NCBI GenBank assembly: GCA_905116865.2
Contig: CAJHNH020001584.1
Coordinates: 15,001 to 79,000, forward strand
DNA: 64,000 nucleotides
Direction of reading: 5' to 3'
From: Candidula unifasciata
Lineage: Eukaryota; Mollusca; Gastropoda; Stylommatophora; Geomitridae
Shown: piece by piece, positions 23,772 to 36,254 of the stretch
How positions within the stretch are numbered: position 1 is the stretch's first letter
Layout: every line of letters begins with the position of its first letter
Translations under genes and position numbers: made by a program
The notes under the pieces: model-generated
What the model was told of the DNA's origin: nothing
The model's input: the letters and a program-made list of their open reading frames with translations, nothing else
The model's database searches: none

Positions 23772-24720
23772 CTTAACTTCTCCAGACTTTGCCTGGTACA
23801 AAGGCTAAGACGACCTGGGACTGTAGTTAAAAAGAACATGAAAGAGAACCCAAATTGAATCAGATCACCGTAAGACAAAACAACGACAATTAAAAAAAAA
23901 GTGAGAAGGAAAAAAACACATCCCCAGCTGAATGACTCGGGAAATACCCACACACACCCAACTAAAGAGTTGTGAACATGACCCAACACTGGGCTACCTG
24001 ATCTCGGCTAGCTGTCTGAACGATGTCATTATCGGACTGTCTGGGATCGGCAACATGACCCTTGACTGCTGGGTCCAGGGTCCGGTTACTTAGCCAGATC
24101 GGCAACTGCCCTTTCTGGTAGCTCTATTTTCGTCATTGACATTTCATATAGAGGATTATGTCACATGGCAGTCTCAAAGTGTCATTTAGAAGTGTTATTT
24201 AGCAGTGTCATTTACGTAAAGATTTTGCGTATCCAGACATGCAGTCATGTGACTATTGTGCCACCTAGCATGTGATATCTCAACTGTACCTCGGCACATA
24301 AGGGCTACCACGCTGCAGTCTCTACAGTCGACACATATCGCTAACACCTTGCAACTGTATGTCGGCACATATCGCTACCACCTTGCAACTGTATGTCGAC
24401 ACATATCGCTACCACCTTGCAACTGTATGTCGGCACATATCGCTACCGCCTTGCAACTGTATGTCGACACATATCGCTACCGCCTTGCAACTGTATATCG
24501 ACGCGGTTTATCGCTATATTGCAACTGATAAAGGGCAGATGTAAACATAATTCCGTCTCTTTAGTCACTTATTACAACTACTAACTTTTGGTGTCAACTG
24601 TCACTGACAAACTTTGTTACGGCTACAATGAAGTTATGTCACACATTCATGTCACACATTCATGTCACACATTCATGTCACACATTCATGTCACACATTC
24701 ATGTCACACATTCATGTCAC
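23772..24720. repeat. Segmental duplication, copy 2
   Basis: Partner of 21150-22065. It contains the 34-bp array (about 24300-24500) and six perfect TCACACATTCATG units (about 24636-24720) where copy 1 has fewer and more variable ones. A deletion in GGACAGACACCTG relative to copy 1 breaks the shared open frame. Confidence 0.9.
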
Positions 24721-24771
24721 AGTGTCATTGACAGTTCATGCACCACTGACACCTGACACACTGAGGAAAAG

Positions 24772-25035
24772 AGAAGAAGCAGTTAGAGAACAGAAGAAGA
24801 AGAACCAGAAGAAATGAGAAGAAGAAGTGAAGAAGAAGATGATGAAGAAGCAAGAAGAAGAAGAAGAAGAAGAAGAAGAAGAAGAAGAAGAAGAAGAGAA
24901 GAAGAAGAAGAAGAAGAAGAAGAAGAAGAAGAAGAAGAAGAAGAAGAAGAAGAAGAAGAAGAAGAAGAAGAAGAAGAAGAAGAAGAAGAAGAAGAAAGAG
25001 AAAGAAAGAAGAAAGAAGAAGGAGAGGGATGAGAA
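24772..25035. repeat. (AAG)n purine tract
   Basis: Long GAA/AAG tract with interruptions, purine-rich on the plus strand. Glu-, Lys-, Arg-rich frames on one strand and Phe/Leu/Ser frames on the other are artefacts. Confidence 0.97.
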
Positions 25036-25655
25036 AAGAGAGGATGATGCGAAGAAGAAGGAGGAAAACGAACACAATCTCGTTGAAAAGAAGGAGACGG
25101 TTCACAGTTTCATTCACATGAAAAAGCATCATTGAATCGTCCTTAACGTATGATGTCATTTGATACGGCAACTTTAGTTACCCCACGTAGATTGCCTCTT
25201 CAACACCAAGATTGGTTGCCGATACACGCCAACGCTTTCAATGTGTTAACCGCGGTTTAAATAAATAAAATGTAGTCTCGGGGCGATCGGATGACACAAG
25301 GAAACCCGATCCAAATATCACCTTTTACATTTCAGTAAATCCCTCCGGTGGTATTACATTTCTATGTTCAGTAATATCGTTTTACGGACGCCCCTTGACA
25401 CTTTAAAGGTCTCTTTCTAAATGGCCAAAGATGAAACTGTGATTAAATAAATAAATAAAAAAAGATATTGTGGCATCGTGTTGGATTATTCAAATTATTA
25501 TCGTATTTTTAAGTAGATATTACCGCAAGGACACCAGAAATGTATACACTGATGTCATCTCCGGTTTGATCAAATATTTTTTGTAAATGTAAGCAATCTT
25601 GGAAGTCTTGAAAAATGCAAGATAATGACAGAGACAAGAACATACAAGTAGTTGA
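25036..25655. other. Unassigned DNA
   Basis: Nothing recognisable except short AAAT runs near 25450. Confidence 0.45.
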
Positions 25656-26120
25656 GATTAAAGAAGAGAAGATGGAAGAGATAATCAAAAAGAGAACGTG
25701 GAAGAGAGAATCAAAAGAGAACAAGGAAGAGATAATCAAAAAGAGAACAAGGAAGAGAGAATCAAAAAGATAACAAGGAAGAGAGAATCAAAACAGAGAA
25801 CAAGGAAGAGAGAATCAAACAGAGAACAAGGAAGAGAGAATCAAAAAGAGAACAAAGAAGACATAATCAAGAAGAGAACAAGTAAGAGAGAATCAAACAG
25901 AGAACAAGGAAGAGAGAATCAAACAGAGAACAAAGAAGACATAATCAAGAAGAGAACAAAGAAGACATAATCAAGAAGAGAACAAAGAAGACATAATCAA
26001 GAAGAGAACAAGTGGAGAGAGAATCAAGAAAAGAACACATGGAGAGAGAATCAAGAAAAGAACAAGGAGAGAGAATCAAGAAAAGAACAAGGATAAGAGA
26101 ATCAAAAAAAAAAAAAACAC
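25656..26120. repeat. About 26-bp purine-rich minisatellite
   Basis: About 18 imperfect units of the type GAGAACAAGGAAGAGAGAAT followed by CAAA, with a subset reading GAAGACATAATCAAG. All purine-rich on the plus strand. It ends in an A-run and (AACG)n at 26145-26185. Confidence 0.92.
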
Positions 26121-26185
26121 GGATTAGAGAATTTAAAAAAAGAACAACGAACGAACGAACGAGCGAACGAATGAACGAACGAACT

Positions 26186-26477
26186 TTATTTTCGGAGGGT
26201 CACAACTTGGATTGTAGCCTAACAGCACTGCGATCTAGTGACTGAAAGAGCCACTGTGTGGATGGCATCGCACAGGAGCTATTCCCAGAAACCCCGTTCA
26301 ACCGTATATCTTAGTTACAGTAGGACACTCTCAAGCAGGACCGTTGAAACAGCGGCTCGGGGAATGAATCTGGCCCGCAGACGTTAAGCAGGTGGCCCGC
26401 CAATCGTTTGCCTCTTGTATTGTATTAATGCAGACTACTGGACGTAAATTTGTCTAGAAAAACCACACAACAGCCAG
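26186..26477. other. Unassigned DNA with partial dispersed repeat
   Basis: About 26245-26310 (CACTGTGTGGATGG ... CCCAGAAACCCCGTTCA) resembles part of the repeat pair at 32845-33030 and 37880-38050. The remainder is unassigned. Confidence 0.45.
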
Positions 26478-26545
26478 GGGTGGTTGGGGTTGGTTCTGCA
26501 ACGTCCTGTAAAGGATACGCAACTAACCTTATGTTATTGTATTAT
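26478..26545 (+). mobile_element. SINE 3' end fragment
   Basis: Plus-strand copy of the conserved tail (GGTTGGTTCTGCAACG ... TGTAAAGGATACGCAACTAA) shared with the SINEs at 5022-5262 and 27488-27732. The tRNA head is absent. Confidence 0.75.
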
Positions 26546-27487
26546 TGATCTTTCTATGCGGAGTTGAATATTCCTGCCCTAAGTTTATCTACAGTCCAAA
26601 TGTTAGTGCGTCTGCAGTGTAACCTGTTCATTGATCGAAAAGGTTGATCCTCTCCAGGTTGCTACCTGAAGGTTTACCATACCATGGAATATAATACATA
26701 ATCCGCGATATAATAAGTCCTTGCACAACCTGGTTGAGAAACTATCACCCACGCCAATGAGCCAAAAATACCTAGCACCCCCCCCCCCCTCCCCCCCCAC
26801 TTCCCTTTCCCGGTGCGGAACTTAATCACACTCATTTATGTATTTATACCTTAATTCCTTATTTACTAACAGCAGGCAAATATTGCTCCTTGTTACATCC
26901 AGCAGTCAGAATGTGGCCCTTAATGAACCACCGGAACTAGAAAATGCCATCTGACAAAGGGAAATTATAAACGGCCACTGGACCTTGTGAGCCGGCTAAT
27001 CAAGGGCGACAATTAACCAAGGCCGGATACCGGATTGTTTAGAGCCAACGGAGAATTATTTCTGGTCGTACTGACAGAGTTATTGCTCCTGACCTGTGAG
27101 GAAATTAATCTTTCTCTCTGAGTTTTGAAATATAGGAGGGGGAGGAGAAGGAGGGAGAGGTTATTACTCAGAGGGATGTATAGGAGGTTAAGGGAGGAGA
27201 GGGAATGTAAAATGAGGGAGGAATATGAGGGAATTATCTGAATATATGAGTGAATAAAATTATTTCTCCGTGAAAAGAATACTTAAATAGAATACCTAGT
27301 AGCTCCCAAACTTTGCTAGCTCGGTGTCAATCATGAAATCTACGGTTTTCAGCACTGGTTTAGCTATTTTTAAAAAAAAATCGTATTTGATTTCGTGAAA
27401 ATGTTTAACTTTGTTATTTATTATTTATTCATGTATTTTCTCAGTTTTTGTGCTCAAAGAAAAATAATAGCACATAAATAAAATAAT
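26546..27487. other. Unassigned DNA
   Basis: Contains a C-rich run at 26780-26805, a GGGAGGA-rich purine stretch (27130-27210) and an AT-rich end. No exon or complete element was recognised. Confidence 0.45.
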
Positions 27488-27732
27488 AACCTTAGTTGTG
27501 TGTCCTTTACAGGACGTTGCAGAACCAACCCAAGTTGTTTATTGCGGTGTGTGATTTGGCTACAGTTTTATATTCAGTAGTTTGCCATTGCTTTCTAACG
27601 GTCGACTCTCGATGCCACTGTTGGAAGCAACGCGAAGTGGTCTGCTGTCAAATCGCCCGCAGCTAGGATCAAACCCCGTAGTTCCGACTTACAAAGCGCG
27701 TTTGCATCGTCTAAGCTATCGATGCCCCGACA
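27488..27732 (-). mobile_element. tRNA-derived SINE, copy 2
   Basis: On the minus strand a tRNA-like head shows an A box TAGCTTAGACG and B box GGTTTGATCCT, followed by a body and the GGTTGGTTCTGCAACG tail that ends ACACACAACTAA. It is closely related to 5022-5262 and is the better preserved at its head. Confidence 0.82.
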
Positions 27733-27745
27733 ATCTCAAGTAAAC

Positions 27746-27862
27746 TAAGTAAGTAAAGATCCCTTTTCACGCATTTGGCGCATCGGGCACGTGGAAGAGC
27801 ACACCACATATTTCCATATTTTTACAGACCAATCGGCAGAAGTGGGTAATATGGTCAGCATT
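27746..27862. repeat. Dispersed repeat, member 1
   Basis: AGTAAAGATCCCTTTTCACG ... TTTTTACAGACCAATCGGCA ... matches 56368-56485 in order and spacing. It is probably a SINE or MITE shared by the two sites; termini were not resolved. Confidence 0.65.
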
Positions 27863-28354
27863 TCTGGAAATAAAGAAACAGAGCCGGGATGTCAAGCTAA
27901 ATGAGAACGTTTTAACAGAGAACAATTACCAAACCACCTCCACCCGATTCCCCCCACACACCCACACACACACAAACATAACGTGCTGTTTTCGCCCATC
28001 ACCAAGACTAGACAAAGAAGAGAGCCCTGTGGTAGAGGTTAGAGCCGGCACATATGGTCGCCAGCGGTACACGAGACTTCCAAGTAAGAGAGAATGGAGA
28101 ACAGGCTGCAGATAATAATGTAGTAATGTCTAGAGGCTGGGTCGAATCTGCAGGCATGTTTAGAATGAACGCACACCGGGCACTTGTGTGAGCAACAAAC
28201 CGATGTCGGACAATTTCCTGAAATGTCACAACGCTCAAACTGTGTCCCCCAATGAATAGCCGTCGTTTACGTTCGGGCACGTGGGATTTGAGTGCTGCCA
28301 CGTGTTTTGTTTCCGTTACAGGGATTCTCTAGTTCTAGCAGGGCTGTCTGTGAG
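27863..28354. other. Unassigned DNA with an open minus frame
   Basis: A minus frame at 28301-28008 is open for 97 codons (begins ALKSHVPERKRRLFIGG). No splice context or family was recognised. Confidence 0.35.
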
Positions 28355-28560
28355 TGTAAAGGTTTGGCGGCGAGCGATGAGCGATAAAACCGATGGTACC
28401 TTATACGAAAGACCTAAGTTTGATTCTCGGTAACAGATGTAGATGTTTCCTGTCAAAGATAATAAAAATCCCAACCTGCACAATTTGTGGCGACTGCACT
28501 AACCAAACCCTGAGGCTGACGACCGTCCTGCCCCCCGCCGCAATAGAAAGGTGATCAATG
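28355..28560 (+). mobile_element. Possible tRNA-like SINE
   Basis: Around 28365 there is an A-box-like TGGCGGCGAGCG and about 45 bp on a B-box-like AGTTTGATTCTC, followed by a body with CCAACCTGCACAATTTGTGG. Only one copy was found in the window, so the SINE assignment is tentative. Confidence 0.4.
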
Positions 28561-29877
28561 TTTCACTGCATCATCGCTGAACCAACTAGATTGGTGTGTA
28601 AGGTCCAGTCTCTGACGCTAAGACGACTGCATGATGTGGGAGTAAACATTGGTGAAGCCCGTCTATGCTGCCTAATTAGGAGATATTATAACCAGCTTCT
28701 CATGAGAACAGTCGGTAGAGGCATCTTGAAATAGTTGCTGGATCGGAGGACTAAGAACCCATGGCAATGGCCAATGTGCAGTTGACGTTGACTGTGATAG
28801 CAGAAGATACATAACATGGGTAACTCTCTTAAGAAACTAGTGATAACAACCTACAGAAAATATCGCTGTATGTGTGCACATAATATCAGTATTCAGGCAC
28901 ACTAGGTTCCATCATTATTAATGGGTCTACATTAACCTGCCTCCTGCCGCTATGTCTGTTACCTCATTCAGCTCAATGTATTACTGAGTAATTGCTTCAT
29001 AACTTTGTCGATCTAAGCGGCTCCGCCAGCTAATCTGACGAAATAGATTAAACGGCCATGAAAGTTCACTAGCCTCGAAAATGACGAAAACCGGAAGTAT
29101 GCCTAAACTAGATCATCAGGAACAAAGGGGAGATAATGTAAACAATGTACACGAGATAGAAACCTGCCCAGGACATCTGTTACAACTTTAAACACTAAAT
29201 AAGAACATGTTGATTACTGAGCCACATTTACTACCCAAAAAACCGTCAGGGAAAAAACAAACCAGAAAAAAAAGTCTCTAGTATCGAAATTAAAGCCAGT
29301 TTTGGCAACGAAATTCTGAGAAAAGTTTGGCACAATTATCATCACAGGAGCAAGTCAAGGAGCTATCAAAAAAATGTCCCGCTGCGGACATGAAAGTTGA
29401 AGCTTCATAACGAAAGATCCGCGACTAGACAAGATTCCTCGTTATTCCCAACTCCCTTTTCTCCCTTCTTCATTTCTTCTTTCCTCATCAGCTTTTTCTT
29501 TTCTTTTTTAACGTCTCATCGTCAGAATATTAACAAAAGGGAAAAATATTTACTAAAAATATAATGTACAAAGCGACATTTATGTACAAACGGAAGTTAA
29601 TTAATATTTTTGCCAAATGGCTGGTTTAAAAAACCGGATGCAATATTTCGTTTCATCAAACCGGCATAACCTCCAAGTTCGTGCCTACCTTCAGCGACGC
29701 AGCAGTTTTGTTTGTTGGCGGTTTGTGAGACTGTCACAATCAGTAGGGCTCAGTCTCTCCAAGTATAAAGAAGAAAGATGTGCATTATTTGTCAGCGCAA
29801 CAGCACACATATAGCTGGAAATATTTAGAATATTTAGTAGAAGTATCAAATGTAGTTGGTTGACTAAAGACCATAAC
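28561..29877. other. Unassigned DNA
   Basis: No ORF, repeat array or mobile element was recognised. It is one of the longer array-free stretches of the window and is mildly AT-rich on the right. Confidence 0.45.
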
Positions 29878-30190
29878 AAAGAAGAAGAAGAAGAAGAAGA
29901 AGAAGAAGAAGAAGAAGAAGAAGAAGAAGAAGAAGAAGAAGAAGAAGAAGAAGAAGAAGAAGAAGAAAAAAGAAAAAGAAGAAGAAGAAACAGAAGAACA
30001 AGAACAAGAACAAGAAGAATTTAAAAAAATGAAAAAAAAAATGAACAAGAAAAAGATGTTGATGAAGATGACTAATAAGAAAAAAGAAAAAGAAGAACAA
30101 GAAACAGAAGAACAAGAACAAGAACAAGAAGAATTTAAAAAAATGAAAAAAAAATGAACAAGAAAAAGATGTTGATGAAGATGACTAATA
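29878..30190. repeat. (AAG)n tract plus about 110-bp tandem duplication
   Basis: A perfect (AAG)n run to about 29968 is followed by two nearly identical copies of a segment with AGAACAAGAACAAGAACAAG, TTTAAAAAAATG and AAGATGTTGATGAAGATGAC. The two differ by one or two A-run lengths. Confidence 0.93.
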
Positions 30191-30702
30191 AGAACAGTTT
30201 GGAATCTCAAGTATAAAGATCTATGTATTTTTTGTACAAAACACAGTTGGCCTATCATGGGACGTGCAATGAACCGTGAAATGCTGAATTCCACAGTAGC
30301 AGATCTTGAGCACCGACTGGAGAATTTCAACTCTATGGATATCTACCTCGGAAAGCACAACCCGTGACTAACGCCAGCCCTAGTCCCCTGTGATGTAACA
30401 TAACCATTACCGAGTTCTCCTGTCTACGGCCTAGGCATAGATTAAGGACCTGAATGAGTTCCCACCTGGGGGTCTCTTTCAATGTGTTTGACTGTCTGTA
30501 AGCCAGGTTTGTGCGTCTGACAATCTACCTGTCTGTATGCAAGTCTGCATGTTATCTGTCTGCTGGCCGGCTTTTTGTCCTGTTGCTTGTTTGACTAATT
30601 ATATAAGTCTGTCTGAATGTCAGTATAAATGCGCGTCATTTGTCTGCAGGCATATCTTACTCTCTGCCTTGTGTTAGCTAGGCCTACCTTTCTGCTGATT
30701 CG
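30191..30702. other. Unassigned DNA
   Basis: TCTG-rich on the right (about 30480-30660), which could be a decayed edge of the adjoining tetranucleotide array. No gene was seen. Confidence 0.5.
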
Positions 30703-32052
<1,350 letters not shown>

Positions 32053-32379
32053 GTGCTAGTCTGTCGTTCACTGTGTCCGTTAGCTTGCTTGTCTGTCCTC
32101 CAGTCTGTCTATCCCCACTTCAGTGTAGGAAGAGTTAACTACCATGAAAGTCCCAGGAGGAACAGGTTCACAATGTGATCACAGAAGATGTGCTATCTCA
32201 CAATAACAACTACAAGATGTTGACAGAATGTGAACCAGCCACAATAACAACTACAAGATGTTGACAGAATGTGAACCAGCCACAATAACAACTACAAGAT
32301 GTTGACAGAATGTGAACCAGCTCCAGTCTCCCCTTTGATCCACGCTTTGGGAATACTCCATCATGTGCTGCTGTTTTTG

Positions 32380-32415
<36 letters not shown>

Positions 32416-32697
32416 TTTTCCCAGACTGAACTTCTCATGGATGTATCGGCGTTTGCTGCAGTTGAGAGGTGAGGAATCCATGATGGCATATGATGCTACG
32501 ACTTAGCATGCGTTGTTTGAGCTCTTCACTGCAACAAAGGGAAAATGAAAGCAGAAGAAGACGAAGAAATTATTGATGCTGATATAAATCTAGAAATTTG
32601 CGACTGGGGAGGGGAGGGGGAACTGAGATCTTGTAAACTACTAAAACACACACAGACACACACACAGACACACACACACACAGACACACACACACAC

Positions 32698-32749
<52 letters not shown>

Positions 32750-32844
32750 CTACTGTACTATGAATTCAGTATAGAAATAAAAGAAGAATCTCTACAATAC
32801 TAAAAATCCGGTACAGAAATCAATGAAACCTCCACATGACTGAC
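32053..32844. other. Unassigned DNA with short repeats
   Basis: Three copies of a 41-bp unit (ACAATAACAACTACAAGATG ...) lie at about 32200-32322, a GT/CG run at 32382-32414 and a CA run at 32645-32744. No gene was seen. Confidence 0.6.
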
Positions 32845-33030
32845 TGACTTTCTACCCCACCAGGACATCACACAAGCGATAAACACCCGATGACACAATG
32901 TGCCACCATGTGGACGAGGATCACCGTGGAGAGGTCCCAGAAACCGCGTTCAGCCTTTAAGCCATATTTATGGCCAGGCTATATTGCGGCCCCTGGCAAG
33001 AGCCAGTGTAGGGCTTCAAATAAGGAAAAA
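32845..33030. repeat. Dispersed repeat pair, member 1
   Basis: Matches 37880-38050 in the same orientation, with shared blocks ACATCACACAAGCGAT, GAGGTCCCAGAAACC and a GGCCATAT-type block. A short third piece occurs near 26245. No terminal inverted repeat was found. Confidence 0.75.
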
Positions 33031-33643
33031 TTCCACCCTAAAAAGGAGGGGAGATAGACCTCCACGTTATTAGACATGCAGAAATAAAAGAAGAACAAGA
33101 AGAACAAGAACATTTACAGTACTAGCAAAAACTGCAGATAATTTTCTAGGAAGAGAAAGACAATATTTCCGTTTTTGAAGAAAATAAGAGCCGCTACAAT
33201 TCTAGAAATTCAGTACAGGAAGAAAATACTTCAAAAAGACAGACTGCGTTCCCGCCACTCAGACAGACAGATAGACAAACAGACAGAACGGAATTCAGAA
33301 ACCACTGACTAACGACTCCACAAACGGTGTAAATCAAAATTTATTGCTGGCGTTTTCTAGACACGTAATTTGCTGGTAACACAAGATGTAGATAACACCA
33401 CAAATTGTTCCCTGAAGACGAAGTTCCCTTGTCTAATTATTTAAATACACAATTCCAAGTCCCAGTTGTGATACGTGAGTGAGTGTTGCCATAATTTACC
33501 GCCCTGATCCACGCTAGGGTCGGACTATTTGTCTGGGTGACAATTTGTGTAAGCGCCGAGTTTCTCTGTTGGAAATATTCAAACTTTGCTAACAATGGGG
33601 AAAATGGAATTGTTTAGGGACCATAGTTGGAGGTTTATATTAT

Positions 33644-33644
<1 letters not shown>
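33031..33644. other. Unassigned DNA
   Basis: Includes a few CAGACAGA repeats near 33260. No coding feature was recognised. Confidence 0.45.
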
Positions 33645-33689
<45 letters not shown>

Positions 33690-33706
33690 GAGAGAGAGAG
33701 AGAGAG
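33645..33706. repeat. (GA)n microsatellite
   Basis: Nearly pure GA repeats, purine-rich on the plus strand. Confidence 0.96.
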
Positions 33707-33769
33707 CTTAGGCAGACAGGCATACACGTATGTAGGTAAACAGCTACTTAAGAAGGTGTGTATGTGTGT

Positions 33770-33778
33770 GTATATATG

Positions 33779-33866
<88 letters not shown>
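33770..33866. repeat. (TA)n microsatellite, left
   Basis: Nearly pure TA, directly adjoining the 3' end of the LINE fragment, whose tail reads GAATGAATGAATATATA on the minus strand. It is likely an expansion of the LINE's tail. Confidence 0.95.
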
Positions 33867-33868
<2 letters not shown>

Positions 33869-34133
33869 TTCATTCAGTAGCATGTCCCTCGCGGAACCTC
33901 GCTGCCATAACAACCCTCCGGAAAACCTTCCTATCATGAGCAAGATGTCCTGCGTCTGATACACCCATCTGGAGATCATCTGCCACATCCTGCACCCATC
34001 TTCTCCTTGGTCTTCCTCTTTCTCTCTTCCCAGGCATATACCCCTCCATTATTGTTCTCTCTAGACTTCCATGACGTTTCAAGTAACCAAAATATTTCAA
34101 TTTTCTTTGTTTTATTGTCTTTACTAGCCAACC

Positions 34134-34136
<3 letters not shown>
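33867..34136 (-). mobile_element. RTE-like LINE C-terminus between TA arrays
   Basis: The minus strand encodes [37 protein letters not shown], and [14 protein letters not shown], followed by a stop and a GAATGAATGAATATATA tail. This is the C-terminal region of an RTE-like ORF2 with a conserved GRPRRRW block. It is related to the fragments at 38770-39090, 53530-53745 and 57060-57320. The frame is intact over this short region, suggesting it is younger than the others. RT and endonuclease are absent. Confidence 0.85.
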
Positions 34137-34170
<34 letters not shown>

Positions 34171-34185
34171 ATATATATATATATT

Positions 34186-34276
<91 letters not shown>

Positions 34277-34320
34277 ATGTGTGTGTGTGTATATATGAAA
34301 ATACACACACACACATTTTC
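34137..34320. repeat. (TA)n and (GT)n microsatellite, right
   Basis: TA repeats with two short interruptions, then GT-rich to about 34290 and a CA run at 34303-34314. Together with 33770-33866 it brackets the LINE fragment. Confidence 0.95.
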
Positions 34321-34633
34321 TGTTTTAATGATTTTTTCAGAGGAGTTCTTTGATTGTATGATTTGTTACATGATAGTAACATTATACGTGAAAATGTCTG
34401 GCATAATATTATGCCAGTGATAGGAAGATAATATTATAATTAGGGCTGTACCGAATATTCGCTTCGTACTCGCTTCGGGGCCGAATAGTGGGCCTAATAA
34501 CTATTTGGTATTAGGCCGAATACTTGCGATCGGGATGAGTACGAATAGTGGTTAACTTACACCCGTTTCTGCATACACTACGATGGACTGAAATAACTCT
34601 CTCATCAAGTGCTGACTCACCGAGGCATTACAG

Positions 34634-34730
34634 CAGAGGTTCTCAAACTGACTGTGTCTGCCAGGGGTGCCGCTGGAAAAAAAATCAAGAAAAGAGTGGG
34701 CTATTAATTGTTACATCATTAAAGAAGACA
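34634..34730 (+). mobile_element. Possible second hAT terminus inside the nest
   Basis: CAGAGGTTCTCAAACTG at 34634 followed by CCAGGGGTGCCGCTGG resembles the left end of a different hAT family. The matching right end was not found, so it may be truncated by the LINE insertion. Confidence 0.4.
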
Positions 34731-35060
34731 AGAAGATACTGAAAAGTTACAATTTAAATTGTCTTTTCTCGCCACTGTCGACAAAAGTTTGTTTTTTTTC
34801 CTTGTTTCACACTCAAAAGTGTATCATACTGCATAAAATGCCAACCGCATCGTGCTAAAACTAACACATTTCCTGAGGCCTCAGAGATGTAGTTTTACAG
34901 AACAATGCTTAAAATACTTTAGACAGCCAGAAACAAAACAAACCAAGAGGTTTTGAAAGAGGCGGGAGCCCGAAGACAACTTATCACAGACATCAGAAGG
35001 AGACAGTCATAATTTTTCAGCCATGTTATGAGAAGAGGGAAAATGTGGTGACCACTGGAA

Positions 35061-35369
35061 AGGGTACTTAATTTATAACTTACCCCTGAGGTCACGACAA
35101 CGTCACGGGAAACATTCCCAATAAATTCTAGGGTGTTCAGGTTGTAGTTTCTCGCGATTTCTCTACAGCCAAGTTTAGAGTTAGGGTTAGGGTTAGGGTT
35201 AGGGTTAGGGTTAGCATTAGAAGACACTAGATGAAAACTCAAAAACAGCACCACACAACAGCACCACACAACAGCATACGTTCACCCCTTGAAATAATGA
35301 ACTGTCAGGCCAGCTGTGGATTTCCCACGGGGATTTCGTGTTTGGGGTACGTTATAAATTAAGAACCCT
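35061..35369. mobile_element. 309-bp inverted-repeat element in the LINE
   Basis: Terminal inverted repeats of 26 bp with two mismatches: AGGGTACTTAATTTATAAC at the left (35061) and the inverse at the right (35344-35369). A 4-bp GGAA direct repeat flanks it (35057-35060 and 35370-35373), and the LINE reading resumes across it. Superfamily not determined. It carries an interstitial telomere-like (TTAGGG)n stretch. Confidence 0.83.
35173..35214. repeat. Telomere-like (TTAGGG)n run
   Basis: About five to six TTAGGG units on the plus strand, inside the 309-bp element. TTAGGG is the usual telomere repeat of molluscs and vertebrates. Confidence 0.95.
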
Positions 35370-35748
35370 GGAATGTTCTGTGGAAGAAGGGATAGAGGAA
35401 GACAACGAGAGAAGATTCTTTACAGTCTTGTTGCATGGCATGGTGGTGTGTCAGCACACGAATTAATACATGCTGCAGGAGATCGCAGATTGCGGAGAGG
35501 CATAATCGCCCACGCCAATCGGCAAAGCACCTGATGATGATGATACACTATATTCGTATTCTGCTGAATATTTGGTCCCGTTATTCGTATTCGACTGAAT
35601 AGTGAAAATCTCTATTCGGTACAGCTCTAATTATAACCAGTGTTAACAGATGCCAGAAAGGAAATGCACTTGTATACCAATTGTCATCATTTTTAAGACT
35701 TCCAAGCCTAACTATGAGTGCAAAGAGATAGATTATTATTAATAGAAT

Positions 35749-36190
35749 TTTCAATCCAACATTAGGCTACCAGTGCCAAACATGGACACTATCTAAAGCC
35801 CATATACACAAAATCACAACCTGCGAGATGAGATGCCTGAAAAAAGCAGCCAACCTAACCATCCAAGATCGAGTGAACAATGAAACTATCAGGCAACTTG
35901 TGGGGACGACTTCTTCTACTAGATTCATTGAGAAACAACAGATCAAGTGGTTTGGCTATCTCGTTAGAATGCAGCAAGATCAAATACCATCACAAGCAAT
36001 ACATCTCAGAAGATCAGCTACAAGAGCAAGAGGACGACCACAGAAAACATGGATCGACAACTTTAAAGACACTCTACGCCTTCACAACATAACAATAGCC
36101 AGTGGCAGCCAACGTGCACTGGATCGCAAATTATTCCTCCTCATGTCGCTTAACGGCAGAAGTCGCTAATGATGATGATGATGATAATGT
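35749..36190 (+). mobile_element. LINE C-terminal fragment with GAT tail
   Basis: The frame runs FNPTLGYQCQTWTLSKAH, CLKKAANLTIQDRV, IEKQQIKWFGYLVRMQ, ATRARGRPQKTW, then a stop at about 36169 followed by (GAT)n. This is the end of RT plus the C-terminal domain of an RTE-like ORF2. It is open for about 140 codons but lacks the catalytic RT motifs. Confidence 0.87.
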
Positions 36191-36254
36191 TAACAGAAAG
36201 ATATATTTGACAGTAAGATGTTTGTGAATTGTAAGATTTCCTTGAAGGTTCCCC

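Larger units (their letters stand above)
34980..35527 (+). mobile_element. LINE C-terminus, split by another element
   Basis: The left part (to 35060) reads LITDIRRRQS, a stop, then FFSHVMRRGKM. The right part (from 35370) reads FCGRRDRGRQREKILYSLVA and HELIHAAGDRRLRRGIIAHA, then a stop and a (TGA)n tail. Joined, they follow the order of RTE-like C-termini, with the 309-bp element at 35061-35369 interrupting. The (TGA)n tail resembles that at 36170-36190. Confidence 0.8.
34441..35629. mobile_element. hAT transposon hosting nested insertions
   Basis: The left end TAGGGCTGTACCGAATA (34441) is inverted at the right end (ending TATTCGGTACAGCTCTA at 35629) with one mismatch. The flanks are an 8-bp duplication, ATTATAAT (34433-34440) and ATTATAAC (35630-35637), one mismatch. 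Subterminal CGAATA/TATTCG motifs recur on both sides. This is a classical non-autonomous hAT. No transposase is visible. A LINE tail and, inside that, another inverted-repeat element are nested within it. Confidence 0.87.

Noticed and set aside
28008..28301. 97-codon minus-strand ORF
   Set aside because: No motif, no repeat of the frame elsewhere and no splice evidence; length is within chance expectation for this much sequence.
35173..35214. True chromosome end
   Set aside because: Only about five TTAGGG units inside a small inverted-repeat element, with normal sequence on both sides.
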